Shown: positions 41,941 to 50,503, counted from the first letter of the stretch. The stretch is 64,000 bases of DNA from Clostridia bacterium (GCA_017399535.1 JAFQBX010000022.1:1-64000), one strand, 5' to 3'. Notes: a model not told the origin generated them from the sequence alone. Numbers and translations: made by a program.

Positions 41941-43062
41941 GTGCGACTGACGGGCGGAAGGATTTTGAATTCCGATTTTGTGCTCGAAGAAAGGGATTTG
42001 TATATCCAAAATGGTCGTCTCGGCTTTTCGGGTGACGATGGCGAAACCCTCGGTATTTCGGGGCTTACGGTTATTCCGGGGCTTATTGACCTGCACATTC
42101 ACGGTTTTGGTGGCATCGATCTTACGGGAGCCACCGCCGACCAGGTCGAAAGGGTTTGCTGCATGCTTGTAAAACGCGGTGTAACCTCTTTTGCCGCCAC
42201 CACCCTCACTACCGAGATAGAAATTATGCTAAAATCCCTCGAAACGCTCGGTACAGCTATTGAGAAGGGTACAGACGGTGCCGAAATGGTTGGAATAAAT
42301 ATGGAAGGCCCCTTTATTTCGCCCGAGCGTCACGGCGCTATGGATAAAAAGCACTTTTGGCCATTTGATGAGCGAGTGCTCGATACGTTTATTTCTCGGT
42401 CGAGGAACAATATTAAAATTATGACAGTTGCCCCTGAAATTGAAGCGAATTTGAACGGAATTTCGACCATTCGGGACAGGGGAATTGTCGCTTCCGTCGG
42501 TCATACCGACGCATCAGCCGACATTGTTACTGCCGCAATCGAAAAGGGCGCAACCCACGCAACCCACCTTTTTAACGCGATGAGTTCCCTCGGACACAGA
42601 GAGCCGGGAGCGGTCGGAGCAATTCTCGACAGTGATGCTACCGTCGAGCTTATCTGCGACGGAAAGCACATTGATAGCCGTGTAATTCGCCTTGTTTACA
42701 AGCTTGTCGGCAGAGAGCGGCTCTGTATCATCAGCGACGATGTCAGCACGGCAGGAATGCCCGACGGCGAATACGAAATTCAGGGTGAGCGCGTAGCCGT
42801 AAAGGACGGTACCTGCACCCTTACCGACGGCACCCTGTACGGAAATGTGAATTCCCTTTTCGATTGTGTTCGCCGCTCGGTAAAGGATTTCGGTCTTCCC
42901 ATTGAGGACGCAGTGTATTGCGCGTCTGCCGTACCGTCGAGGATACTCGGTATCGCGGATAAAAAGGGGCGCATCGCCGAGGGAATGGACGCCGACCTCG
43001 TGATTATAAACGACGATTTCGAAATTAAATACGTCATCAAAAACGGCAATATAATTGGTTGA
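41941..43062 (+). CDS. nagA: N-acetylglucosamine-6-phosphate deacetylase
   Basis: A 373-residue amidohydrolase that removes acetate from GlcNAc-6-phosphate in amino-sugar recycling. Features: DLHIHGFGGID (HxH), MEGPFISPERHGAM with the metal-binding Glu, VGHTDA, THLFNAMSSLGHREPG, DGKHID and the catalytic Asp in ISDDVSTAG. GTG start with AAAGGTGG upstream. No nagB lies beside it. A single transcription unit with promoter and terminator. Confidence 0.93.
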   Translation: MRLTGGRILNSDFVLEERDLYIQNGRLGFSGDDGETLGISGLTVIPGLIDLHIHGFGGIDLTGATADQVERVCCMLVKRGVTSFAATTLTTEIEIMLKSLETLGTAIEKGTDGAEMVGINMEGPFISPERHGAMDKKHFWPFDERVLDTFISRSRNNIKIMTVAPEIEANLNGISTIRDRGIVASVGHTDASADIVTAAIEKGATHATHLFNAMSSLGHREPGAVGAILDSDATVELICDGKHIDSRVIRLVYKLVGRERLCIISDDVSTAGMPDGEYEIQGERVAVKDGTCTLTDGTLYGNVNSLFDCVRRSVKDFGLPIEDAVYCASAVPSRILGIADKKGRIAEGMDADLVIINDDFEIKYVIKNGNIIG

Positions 43063-43071
43063 TAAGACAGT

Positions 43072-43110
43072 AAAATCCCGATTGCACAGTGTTTGTAATC
43101 GGGATTTTCT
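43072..43110. terminator. Bidirectional terminator
   Basis: AAAATCCCGATT pairs with AATCGGGATTTT between nagA and the ThuA gene. Confidence 0.88.
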
Positions 43111-43125
43111 TATATATTTTAAAAT

Positions 43126-43839
43126 TTAATAATCTGCTTTTTGGATATGGGGACACTTTAAAATACTATCGCTTCTTAATATCGGAGCTGCCCAATTTAC
43201 AGCGTTTTTTATTACCAGCTGAACATACTTGTTGTAATAGGTTGGATATGTTTCGTGACCGGGCTGGAAGTAAAATATTTTTCCGTTTCCGCGCTTAAAG
43301 GTGACGCCCGTTCTGAAACATTCTCCGCCCTCGTACCAGCCGATAAAAACGGTTTCCATCGGCTCGGGGATAGAAAAGGGCTCGCAATAGGTTTCTTCAT
43401 GCTCGACATCAAAGAATCTGTCGATTCCCTTTGCGATGGGGTGGCTCGGGTCGCATACCCAGTTGCGAAGCAGGTCGCCATCCTCGCGCCAACCGAGATT
43501 GCAGGGAGTGCCCGTCAGCCGTTTAAATATCTTTGAATGGTGAGCCGAGTGAAGCGCAATCAGTCCCATGCCCGAAACGACGGCGTTGCATACTCTTTCG
43601 ACGATTCTATCGGGAACGGCATCGTGACGCACATGCCCCCACCAGATAAGCACGTCGGTGTTTTTCAGCACCTCTTCGGTCAGCCCACATTCATCGTCCG
43701 AAAGCACAGCCGTTCTTACCTCGAAATCCTCTTTTAAAAACGAGGCAAGCTGACCGTGTATTCCTTCGGGATACAGCTTTTTGACAATTGGGTCGTTCTG
43801 TTCGTGATGATACTCGTTCCAAATTGTTACTCTGAGCAT
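43126..43839 (-). CDS. ThuA-domain protein
   Basis: A 237-residue ThuA-like glutamine-amidotransferase-fold protein. Recognisable parts: VTIWNEYHHEQ at the N-terminus, VLIWWGHVRHDAVPD, LIALHSAHHSKIF, GWREDGDL and the C-terminal FYFQPGHETYPTYYN. ThuA proteins occur with trehalose and other disaccharide oxidation pathways; the reaction is not firmly known. It is monocistronic here, near nagA, so a role in carbohydrate use is plausible. Confidence 0.88.
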   Translation of the reverse strand: MLRVTIWNEYHHEQNDPIVKKLYPEGIHGQLASFLKEDFEVRTAVLSDDECGLTEEVLKNTDVLIWWGHVRHDAVPDRIVERVCNAVVSGMGLIALHSAHHSKIFKRLTGTPCNLGWREDGDLLRNWVCDPSHPIAKGIDRFFDVEHEETYCEPFSIPEPMETVFIGWYEGGECFRTGVTFKRGNGKIFYFQPGHETYPTYYNKYVQLVIKNAVNWAAPILRSDSILKCPHIQKADY

Positions 43840-43883
43840 TTTTTACCGCTATCTCCTTTTAGATATGGTCAAAAAGCGATTTT

Positions 43884-44027
43884 TCACTCGTCCTTTTTGC
43901 TCTTTTTACCGAGTCGGTTGAGCAGCACGGTGATAAGGATGAGGACGCCCATAACGATGAGAATGCTGAGCATACCTATACCCATATATTTCAGATTATC
44001 GACAAAAGCCATTGGATTGAAATTCAT
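43884..44027 (-). CDS. oadG: OadG-type small subunit of sodium-pumping decarboxylase
   Basis: A 47-residue protein: short N-terminus (MNFNPMAFVDNLKYMG), one membrane segment (MLSILIVMGVLILITVLL) and a charged tail NRLGKKSKKDE. This is the architecture of gamma subunits of sodium-translocating decarboxylases, which assemble alpha and beta subunits. It begins 15 bases after the oadB stop. I chose ATG 44027 because GGGAGG lies nine bases upstream; ATG 44033 is only three bases away. The tail is short compared with many OadG. Confidence 0.8.
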   Translation of the reverse strand: MNFNPMAFVDNLKYMGIGMLSILIVMGVLILITVLLNRLGKKSKKDE

Positions 44028-44042
44028 ACACATTGTCCTCCC

Positions 44043-45149
44043 TTACATAAAGAAGTTGAGTATCAAACCGCCTGCGATAACCGAGGCAATCTGACCCGAA
44101 ACGTTTACGCCGATTGAATGCATAAGCAGGAAGTTCTGCGGGTCCTCTTCGAGTCCCATTTTGTGAACGATTCGTCCTGACATGGGGAATGCGGAAATAC
44201 CTGCCGCACCAATCATCGGGTTTACCTTCTTTTTGAGGAAAAGGTTGAGAATCTTTGCAAATACAACTCCGCCTACGGTATCGAAAATAAAGGCAAAAAG
44301 ACCGAGTCCGAGAATGAGTAGCGTGTCAAGCGCAAGGAAGTTTTCGGCCTGCATCTGGGACGCGATGGTGATACCGAGGAATATGGTAACGAGGTTTGCA
44401 AGCACCTTCTGCGCTGTTTCCGAAAGGGAATTGAGTACACCACATTCGCGAATGAGATTACCAAACATGAGGAAGCCAACCAGCGAAACCGATGCCGGAG
44501 CGACAAGTCCTGCGATAACGGTGATTACAATCGGGAAAAGGATACGAGTGCTCTTTTTAACCTCTTTTTGCTCATAAGGCATACGAATCATACGCTCTTT
44601 TTTAGTTGTCAGCAGCTTGATTACAGGCGGCTGAATGATAGGTACGAGAGCCATATACGAATATGCCGCAACCATGATTGCGCCGAGATAATTTGAATTC
44701 AGCTTGTTTGCTACGACGATGGAGGTCGGGCCGTCAGCGGCACCGATAATTGCTATCGAAGCGGCATCTTTAAGGTCAAAGAACATCGATGCGGCACAGA
44801 GGGTAAAGAAGATACCGAACTGGGCAGCGGCACCGAAAATCATAAGCTTCGGATTAGAAAGCAGAGGGCCAAAGTCGATCATTGCACCGATACCGATGAA
44901 TAGAATGAGCGGAAATAATTCGTTTGCAATTCCTGCTTCAAACAGGGTGGTCAAAGCGCCTTCCTCTTCGCCATGGGTGATGGCGCCCGAAAGCGGCAGG
45001 TTGACCAGAATTGCGCCAAAGCCGATCGGGAGCAAAAGGGTGGGCTCCATTTCCTTTTTAATTGCGAGGTAAATGAGAATGCCGCCGATTGCCCACATGA
45101 CAATTTGTTGCCACGTGACATTAAGCAGGTTTTCGTACAGGATTTCCAT
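44043..45149 (-). CDS. oadB: Sodium-translocating decarboxylase beta subunit
   Basis: A 368-residue membrane protein of the OadB/MmdB/GcdB family that couples decarboxylation of a biotin-bound carboxyl group to sodium export. Conserved features include the essential Asp in GAADGPTSIVVANKL (about residue 137) and the later FGNLIREC and FDTVGGVVFAK segments. Only the gamma subunit follows; the carboxyltransferase alpha subunit and the biotin carrier are not in the window. The leader carries a yybP-ykoY-type riboswitch and attenuator, an unexpected control for this family. Start ATG has AAAAGGAG. Confidence 0.92.
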   Translation of the reverse strand: MEILYENLLNVTWQQIVMWAIGGILIYLAIKKEMEPTLLLPIGFGAILVNLPLSGAITHGEEEGALTTLFEAGIANELFPLILFIGIGAMIDFGPLLSNPKLMIFGAAAQFGIFFTLCAASMFFDLKDAASIAIIGAADGPTSIVVANKLNSNYLGAIMVAAYSYMALVPIIQPPVIKLLTTKKERMIRMPYEQKEVKKSTRILFPIVITVIAGLVAPASVSLVGFLMFGNLIRECGVLNSLSETAQKVLANLVTIFLGITIASQMQAENFLALDTLLILGLGLFAFIFDTVGGVVFAKILNLFLKKKVNPMIGAAGISAFPMSGRIVHKMGLEEDPQNFLLMHSIGVNVSGQIASVIAGGLILNFFM

Positions 45150-45183
45150 ATCGTTTCTCCTTTTTTAATGTGTTTAAAGAAAT

Positions 45184-45244
45184 AAAAAAAGACGCTCATT
45201 ACCCATTTTTTGCATTAAAAAAGCAAAGTCGGGTAATAAGAGTC
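45184..45244 (-). terminator. Attenuator terminator of the Mn-type riboswitch
   Basis: On the minus strand GACTCTTATTACCC pairs with GGGTAATGAGCGTC (two G-U pairs), followed by seven T. The first strand overlaps the 3-prime half of the aptamer's P1 (CTCTT), so a folded aptamer should block the terminator and switch expression on. Confidence 0.8.
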
Positions 45245-45336
45245 TTGCTTTTTAATACAAAGGCGGGTTTTTTAGCCGTATTGACGCCGATTTGTCGCAG
45301 CAAAAATTCCTTTTGCTGCAAGCTACTCCCTCTTAA
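45236..45336 (-). promoter_or_regulatory. yybP-ykoY (Mn2+) riboswitch
   Basis: Minus-strand leader of oadB. P1 is AAGAG with CTCTT. The 5-prime conserved block is AGAGGGAGTAGC and the 3-prime block is AGCAAGACTCTT, the diagnostic four-way-junction ends of the yybP-ykoY motif. Between them are a perfect hairpin (GCAGCAAAA / TTTTGCTGC), a GACAAA... TTTGT pairing and GGCGTCAATACGG, resembling the internal GTCGTCAATTCG of known members. These RNAs bind Mn2+ and usually control manganese exporters. The overlap with the terminator predicts an ON switch. Confidence 0.82.
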
Positions 45337-45363
45337 TATAACCAATTATTTACTTATAGCACG

Positions 45364-45392
45364 ATTTTATCACAGCCGTATTAAAAAATCAA
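45364..45392 (-). promoter_or_regulatory. Promoter of the riboswitch-oadBG transcript
   Basis: Minus strand TTGATT (45392-45387), 17 bases, TAAAAT (45369-45364), starting the leader about 25 bases before the aptamer. Confidence 0.65.
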
Positions 45393-45415
45393 GGCACTTT
45401 TGCATATAAAAAATC

Positions 45416-45446
45416 GGGGTCGCCGCTAAAAACGACGACCTCGTAT
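45416..45446 (-). terminator. Terminator of degV
   Basis: GGTCGTCG and CGGCGACC around a T-rich loop, followed on the minus strand by a T-run. Confidence 0.75.
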
Positions 45447-45450
45447 ATTT

Positions 45451-46323
45451 TTATCTTTCACTTGCAAAGAAGAAGAGCGCCATTGTTCCCGGTCCCGAGT
45501 GGGTTCCGATTACGGGGCCGACAAAGTTGATTATAACCTCTTTTACCGGCAATGCCTTTAAAATTTCGGACTTTACGTATTCGGCGTCGTCGATGCAGTC
45601 GCCGTGGCTGATGAAAACGGTCTGACCCTCGGGGTTTATGATGGTTTCCTTCATCCGCTTTACGAGCGCGTCAAGTGATGCCTGACGTCCGCGAACAACG
45701 CCTGTTTTAACAAGTTTACCCTCGTTGTCGCAGTGCATCAGCGGCTTTACACCAAGAGCGCTGCCGATGATGGCCGTTGTTTTCGATACGCGACCGCCTC
45801 TTTGCAAATGGTGCAGGTCGTTTACGGTGAAAAGGTGTGACTGACTGAGCTTATTTTGCTCCACCCAATCGCGAACCTCGTCAATCGAAGCTCCGTTTTT
45901 CTGCATATTAGCGGCGTTATATACCAGCATTCCCTGACCGAGCGATGCCGCAAGGGTATCAACGCAGTAAATCTTTCGGTCGGGATATTTTTCGCTCATT
46001 TCGTCGGCAACGATTTTTCCCGTGTTAAAGGTGCCGCTGAGGGCTGACGAAAAGCCGAGATAAAGGATATCATATCCTTCGTTGAGCCATTTTGTGAATA
46101 TGTCGTTAAAATCCTCAATGTTTGCTGCTGCCGTTTTTGCCATTAGTCCGCCGCGAAGCATATTGTAGTAGTCGGTCGGGCTGATTTCACGTCCGTCGAG
46201 ATAGTTTTTGTATACCTTATCCTCGGCGAGCACCGAAAGACAGAGCACATCGAGGTCGAGCTGTTCAGCAAGTTCTGCCGTCAGGTCGCAGGAGGAGTCG
46301 GTGATAATTTTAAATTTACTCAT
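45451..46323 (-). CDS. DegV-family fatty-acid-binding protein
   Basis: A 290-residue DegV protein. The N-terminal pattern KIITDSSCDLTAELAEQ, YLGFSSALSGTFNT and FTVNDLHHLQRGGR are family hallmarks. The fold binds a fatty acid; FakB-type members feed exogenous fatty acids to a kinase. No FakA kinase is next to it. ATG start with AAGGATG. Confidence 0.93.
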   Translation of the reverse strand: MSKFKIITDSSCDLTAELAEQLDLDVLCLSVLAEDKVYKNYLDGREISPTDYYNMLRGGLMAKTAAANIEDFNDIFTKWLNEGYDILYLGFSSALSGTFNTGKIVADEMSEKYPDRKIYCVDTLAASLGQGMLVYNAANMQKNGASIDEVRDWVEQNKLSQSHLFTVNDLHHLQRGGRVSKTTAIIGSALGVKPLMHCDNEGKLVKTGVVRGRQASLDALVKRMKETIINPEGQTVFISHGDCIDDAEYVKSEILKALPVKEVIINFVGPVIGTHSGPGTMALFFFASER

Positions 46324-46690
46324 GGTAAAAAAGCATCCTTTCGGAAAATTTATGTTTAGAATTGAAAAATTGTGTTAGTATAAGCGCTTTCGGTGTTTGC
46401 GGCGTGTCGCTTTTTATTCTGAATTTGCAAATGACCGATTTGCCGCGGCGAAAGCTCTGTATGATAATATTAAACCGATATTAGAGCAATGTCACCCTAC
46501 ATAATAATTTTTTGGCTCTATGTTTGGTTTTCATGCGGTAGAGTTGCGTTTTTTAAACTCTCCTGTCAGTAGAAAATACAAGAGTGCTTGATTTATAAAG
46601 GATTTCCGCCCGTTTTTGTCTGCAAAAAATCGGTCGGTAGAGAAGAAAATTAGAATCTCTACCATCGGGAGAGTCGGAAAAATTAAGGGG
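46324..46690. other. Divergent gap upstream of degV and the XRE membrane gene
   Basis: No ORF with coding character. A hairpin GGTAGAGA / TCTCTACC lies at about 46635-46664. A second short inverted repeat, GAGTT / AACTC, is at about 46542-46560. The degV promoter must lie here but I could not fix it. Confidence 0.35.
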
Positions 46691-46719
46691 TTGCGAAAAC
46701 AGTTCTATTATGGTATAAT
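46691..46719 (+). promoter_or_regulatory. Promoter of the XRE membrane gene
   Basis: TTGCGA (46691-46696), 17 bases, TATAAT (46714-46719), 29 bases before the start codon. Confidence 0.7.
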
Positions 46720-46748
46720 GAAAAAAAGACTAAAAAGGAGATGAGCTT

Positions 46749-47378
46749 GTGGAAGATTTAAAGCCGATTATAGCAAAGAATATAATTGATCTGCGCCGCA
46801 ATGCTGACATTACCCAAGCTCAGCTTGCCGAAAAGCTTAATTATTCCGACAAGGCAGTGTCAAAATGGGAACGCGGTGAAGCAATCCCCAGCGTTGCCAC
46901 GTTAAAGGAAATAGCCGATCATTTTGGCGTTACGGTTGATTACCTTATTTCCGAAGAACACGAAGCCGAAAATCAAATAAAGCGCGAATTTACCGAACGT
47001 CAGCGGCGAAACCGTCTTATAATCACCCTGCTTAGTAACACGATTGTATGGCTTGTAGCGACGATAGTTTACGTCAGTATCAGCGTTTCTACCGAATTTC
47101 GATTGTCAAAGGCGTGGCTGGTATTTGTTTTCGCGGTGCCGATTTCTTGCATAATCACCCTCATTTTCAATTCTATTTGGGGTAGAAATAAGCTGAATTT
47201 TCTTATTATATCCTTGCTTTTATGGACGGTGCTTGTTTCACTTTGTCTTGTTTTGTTCCTCTCGTTGCAAAAGGCGTACTTCTGGCTTGTGCTCGCGATT
47301 GGAATACCGTCTCAGATAATTATTTTACTTTCATCAGGATTAAAAATCCGTCGAAAAAAGAAAAAACGCGCAAAATAA
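46749..47378 (+). CDS. XRE-family regulator with four membrane segments
   Basis: A 209-residue protein with an N-terminal helix-turn-helix (ITQAQLAEKLNYSDKAVSKW, residues about 20-39), a short linker with Arg-rich ERQRRNR, and four hydrophobic segments from about residue 92 to 203, ending in KIRRKKKKRAK. The membrane part probably senses an envelope signal or holds the regulator at the membrane. GTG start six bases after AAGGAGA. Single gene with its own promoter and terminator. Confidence 0.85.
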   Translation: MEDLKPIIAKNIIDLRRNADITQAQLAEKLNYSDKAVSKWERGEAIPSVATLKEIADHFGVTVDYLISEEHEAENQIKREFTERQRRNRLIITLLSNTIVWLVATIVYVSISVSTEFRLSKAWLVFVFAVPISCIITLIFNSIWGRNKLNFLIISLLLWTVLVSLCLVLFLSLQKAYFWLVLAIGIPSQIIILLSSGLKIRRKKKKRAK

Positions 47379-47387
47379 AAAATATAT

Positions 47388-47432
47388 AAAAAAACGACCT
47401 CAAAACCGATATTGGCTTTGAGGTCGTTTTTT
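47388..47432. terminator. Bidirectional terminator
   Basis: AAAACGACCTCAAA pairs with TTTGAGGTCGTTTT, flanked by A and T runs, between the XRE gene and the small ORF on the other strand. Confidence 0.9.
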
Positions 47433-47445
47433 CTTTTGTGATAAA

Positions 47446-47580
47446 TTAGAGGTTGTCGGTAGCATCCTCGATTCCGGGAGCATCGGGAATGTTATCGTCG
47501 CCTACTGTTGTGCTGGCGGTCATGATGTCGTCGGTTTCGTATTCAACGAGGTTCATTTCGGGTGCAAAATACTTTTTCAT
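47446..47580 (-). CDS. 44-residue peptide, unknown
   Basis: A short gene too small for routine gene calling: MKKYFAPEMNLVEYETDD, then IMTASTTVGDDN and an acidic Pro/Gly/Asp tail ending TDNL. The ribosome site AAGGA is ten bases upstream of ATG, and a strong terminator follows the stop. The KPE-like start and EDIMTAS-type middle resemble short proteins common in gut Clostridia whose function I do not know. The shape (conserved leader-like start, small-residue tail) could be a peptide precursor, but no modifying enzyme or exporter is beside it. It lies upstream of uvrC's end on the same strand. Confidence 0.6.
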   Translation of the reverse strand: MKKYFAPEMNLVEYETDDIMTASTTVGDDNIPDAPGIEDATDNL

Positions 47581-47646
47581 ATATAATCAATCCTTTTCCA
47601 AAATTGTTACTTAACAAATTTATAATACATTAAATGATGCTTTCTG

Positions 47647-49479
47647 TCAACTGTTTTTTCTGAAATGGTCGTAAATCGACCTTGCGGCTGTGTGGTTCAT
47701 ACCCTTTACTCGCAGAAGGTCATCTATTTCGGCGTGGCTGATATTTTCTATCGTGCCAAAGTGACGGAGCAGTTGCTTTGCCCTCGTTTCGCCGATGCCG
47801 TCGATTTTTGTCAGCGAGGAGCCGACCTTTGCCGACCGTTTTTTGCGGTGATATCCGATGGCAAAGCGGTGGACCTCCTCCTGAATGGTCGCGGCGAGGG
47901 TATAGGCGGCCTTGGTCGATTTGAGTGCGATTTCGCCGCTTGACGAAACTATCGCACGTGTTCGGTGCTTGTCGTCTTTGACGAGTCCGAATAGCGCTAC
48001 GTCGAATCCATGCTTTGATAAAATGGGAGCAACCGCATCAACCTGACCGCGTCCGCCGTCGAGCAGAATGAGGTCGGGAAGGGTGCTGAAATAGCCGTCC
48101 TCGCCCTTTTTATATTCCATTATTCGCCGCTCGACAACCTCTGCTATAGCGGCGCAGTCGTCCTGGTTCAAAAGTGTCTTAATCGCAAATTTTCGGTATC
48201 CGCTTTTGAAAGGAACGCCGTCCTTGAACACCACCATTCCGGCAACAATATCGTCGCCTGCGGTGTGCGAAATGTCGTAGGATTCAATGATTCGGGGGAT
48301 TTTTTTCAGCCCGAGCAGTTTTTTCAGCTCGTCGAGTGCGGCTGTACTGTGTGTGCGTTTGCCGAGCTTGTCGGCGAGATGCTCCTCGGCGTTTTCCTTG
48401 CACATATTGACGAGATGCAGTTGTTCGCCCTTTTTGGGCACCGTGATGTTCACCTTTTTGCCCAGCTTTTCGGTCAAAAAGCGTTCCACAAGCTCGCGGT
48501 CGGCAACCTCGCCGTCGAGGGTCAGCCGTCGCGGAATTTCTGCACCACCCGAATAAAAGCCGAGTATAAATTCATACCGCATTTGGCTATCGTCATCGTA
48601 CCCGTCAAAGAAAAAGTTTTCTCTGTCGGTGAGCAGTCCTCCGCGAAAACGGAACAGCTCAACGCAACATTTTTCATCAAAATTGGCGAGTGCGATGATG
48701 TCTTGCTCGGCGACCGCCGACTCGACTACCTTCTGCTTTTCGCCCATTCCTTTGAGGGCGTTTATTTGGTCGCGCAGTCGTGCCGCCCTTTCGAATTCGA
48801 GTCGTTCGGCGGCTTCATTCATTTGAGCCGTGAGCATTTTTACCGTGTCGGTGCTTCCTTTTTTCAGAAAGTCGACCGCGGCCGCTGCCGCCTCGTCATA
48901 ATCGGCTCTGCTAATTTTGTTACAGCAAGGAGCCGAGCATTGACCAATGTGATAGTTGAGACAGGGACGACCACCGCGTTTTTTCATAAAATCCGATGCC
49001 GTTTTGTTACACTGCGGCAGTTTAAAGGTTTTCAGCGCGGCGTCAACCGACCTTTTCACCACGTAGGAGGAATAATACGGGCCGAGGTATTCGGCTCCGT
49101 CATTTTTTATCATTTTTGCCGCCTTGATTGTGGTGTATGGCGGCGGTGTCACGCGGATATAGTGAAAGCCCTTTGCGTCCTTTAAAAGTATGTTATACTT
49201 GGGCATATTTTGCTTTATTAGCGAGCATTCGAGCACAAGCGCCTCAAACTCATTGCCGCAGAGAATGTAGTCGAAATCCTCTGCATTTTCGACCATTTGA
49301 CGTACCTTTTCGGCGTGACGGTTTTGGGTGCCGAAATACTGACTGACGCGGTTTTGCAGTTTTTTTGCTTTGCCGATATAGATGATTTTCCCTGCCGCAT
49401 TTTTCATAATATACACGCCGGGTGTCAGCGGCAATCGTCTCGCCTTTGCAAGCAATCGGCTCAGTCGTTCATCAGCCAT
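47647..49479 (-). CDS. uvrC: Excinuclease ABC subunit C
   Basis: A 610-residue nucleotide-excision-repair endonuclease. N-terminal GIY-YIG nuclease (GVYIMKNAAGKIIYIGKA, residues about 21-38), a Cys cluster (CLNYHIGQCSAPC), a UVR motif near residue 205-240, the RNase H-like nuclease with ESYDISHTAGDDIVAGMV and LILLDGGRGQVDA, and C-terminal helix-hairpin-helix repeats (IDGIGETRAKQLLRHFG). Full length. Confidence 0.96.
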   Translation of the reverse strand: MADERLSRLLAKARRLPLTPGVYIMKNAAGKIIYIGKAKKLQNRVSQYFGTQNRHAEKVRQMVENAEDFDYILCGNEFEALVLECSLIKQNMPKYNILLKDAKGFHYIRVTPPPYTTIKAAKMIKNDGAEYLGPYYSSYVVKRSVDAALKTFKLPQCNKTASDFMKKRGGRPCLNYHIGQCSAPCCNKISRADYDEAAAAAVDFLKKGSTDTVKMLTAQMNEAAERLEFERAARLRDQINALKGMGEKQKVVESAVAEQDIIALANFDEKCCVELFRFRGGLLTDRENFFFDGYDDDSQMRYEFILGFYSGGAEIPRRLTLDGEVADRELVERFLTEKLGKKVNITVPKKGEQLHLVNMCKENAEEHLADKLGKRTHSTAALDELKKLLGLKKIPRIIESYDISHTAGDDIVAGMVVFKDGVPFKSGYRKFAIKTLLNQDDCAAIAEVVERRIMEYKKGEDGYFSTLPDLILLDGGRGQVDAVAPILSKHGFDVALFGLVKDDKHRTRAIVSSSGEIALKSTKAAYTLAATIQEEVHRFAIGYHRKKRSAKVGSSLTKIDGIGETRAKQLLRHFGTIENISHAEIDDLLRVKGMNHTAARSIYDHFRKNS

Positions 49480-49522
49480 TTTTCGTCACCTGCCTTTATA
49501 AAAAAAGTTTTAATTTCGTCGA

Positions 49523-50380
49523 TTAAATTCCGTTGTATTCGCCGTCCTCGATTTTCTTTGCGAGAGCTGCCTTTACCGAGTCGGAATCCTCGCGATAGGT
49601 CATGCCGTACCATTTGTCGTGGCTTTGAAGCACCTTTACCGTGGCGGTGCCTTCTTTGAGCATCTTGTCGGCGGCAAAGGGGAGATAAAACTCGTCTTTT
49701 TGGAGATCTGCCGTATTAAGAAAGTTATCAAAATCCGCCTTTAACGCGGGGAAAAGCTCGGTAGTAAAGCCCCAGAAATTCATTGACGCGAGTGTGTCCT
49801 CGGGAAGTTTGGTCCAGTTTTCGCCGTCGTCGGTGTATTTCATGTCCTTGATTTTTGTGATTTCGGTTACGCTTTTGAGCATATCGCCGTCAAGCTCGCA
49901 AATTCCGCGCGAAACCGTGCCGTTGTCGGTGAGCGTGTTTTTGAGGTCAAAGGCAACCATAGCAAAATCGGTGCCCTTTGCATCTTTGAGATGATTATAA
50001 ATCTGCTTAAACGCGCTCTTTCCGTAATAGTCGTCGGCGTTGATAACGGCAAAGGGCTCGTTTACCTTACCCATACAGCACAAAACGGCGTGACCGGTGC
50101 CAAAGGGTTTTTTGCGTCCTTCGGGCAGAATCGAGGTATCCTGATAAACGTATTCAACCTCAATCTTTTTCGAAAGGCGGTCGCCGATAACCGCGCGGAA
50201 ATCGGCTTCGTTTTCCTCACGGATTATAAAAACAACCTTTGTAAATCCGGCGGCAATAGCGTCATACACCGAAAAATCGAGCAGTATTTCGCCATTCGGA
50301 CCTACCGGGCTAATCTGCTTACATCCGCCGAAACGGCTACCCATTCCTGCCGCCATTACTACGAGTGTTACCTTGTTCAT
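49523..50380 (-). CDS. Sugar nucleotidyltransferase-fold protein
   Basis: A 285-residue GT-A-type nucleotidyltransferase. N-terminal VVMAAGMGSRFGGCKQ is the nucleotide-binding loop, with AVINADDYYG the metal-binding Asp motif and GTGHAVLC near residue 100. It should transfer NTP onto a sugar phosphate (UTP or similar), but the substrate cannot be told. It is followed by uvrC on the same strand. ATG with AAAAGGAG. Confidence 0.85.
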   Translation of the reverse strand: MNKVTLVVMAAGMGSRFGGCKQISPVGPNGEILLDFSVYDAIAAGFTKVVFIIREENEADFRAVIGDRLSKKIEVEYVYQDTSILPEGRKKPFGTGHAVLCCMGKVNEPFAVINADDYYGKSAFKQIYNHLKDAKGTDFAMVAFDLKNTLTDNGTVSRGICELDGDMLKSVTEITKIKDMKYTDDGENWTKLPEDTLASMNFWGFTTELFPALKADFDNFLNTADLQKDEFYLPFAADKMLKEGTATVKVLQSHDKWYGMTYREDSDSVKAALAKKIEDGEYNGI

Positions 50381-50457
50381 ATCAAAAATACTCCTTTTAA
50401 GTTACTAAACTTTTATCAAATTATACTACACTCTTGTCAAAATTACAATTACAAACA

Positions 50458-50487
50458 AAAAAATCCGCCCGATATAAACCGAGCGGA
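50458..50487 (-). terminator. Terminator of prs
   Basis: CCGCTCGG and CCGGGCGG-like arms (read ATCCGCTCGG / CGGGCGGAT) with a run of seven T on the minus strand. Confidence 0.85.
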
Positions 50488-50503
50488 TAAATTTATGCGA
50501 TTT

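Noticed and set aside
45236-45336. Reading the oadB leader as a Na+-sensing riboswitch
   Set aside because: Sodium control would suit a sodium pump, but the conserved ends match yybP-ykoY. I cannot recall a Na+-class consensus that fits better, so this remains only a test alternative.
47446-47580. Calling the 44-residue peptide a RiPP precursor
   Set aside because: No radical SAM enzyme, cyclodehydratase, lanthionine synthetase, peptidase-exporter or other modifying gene lies nearby.
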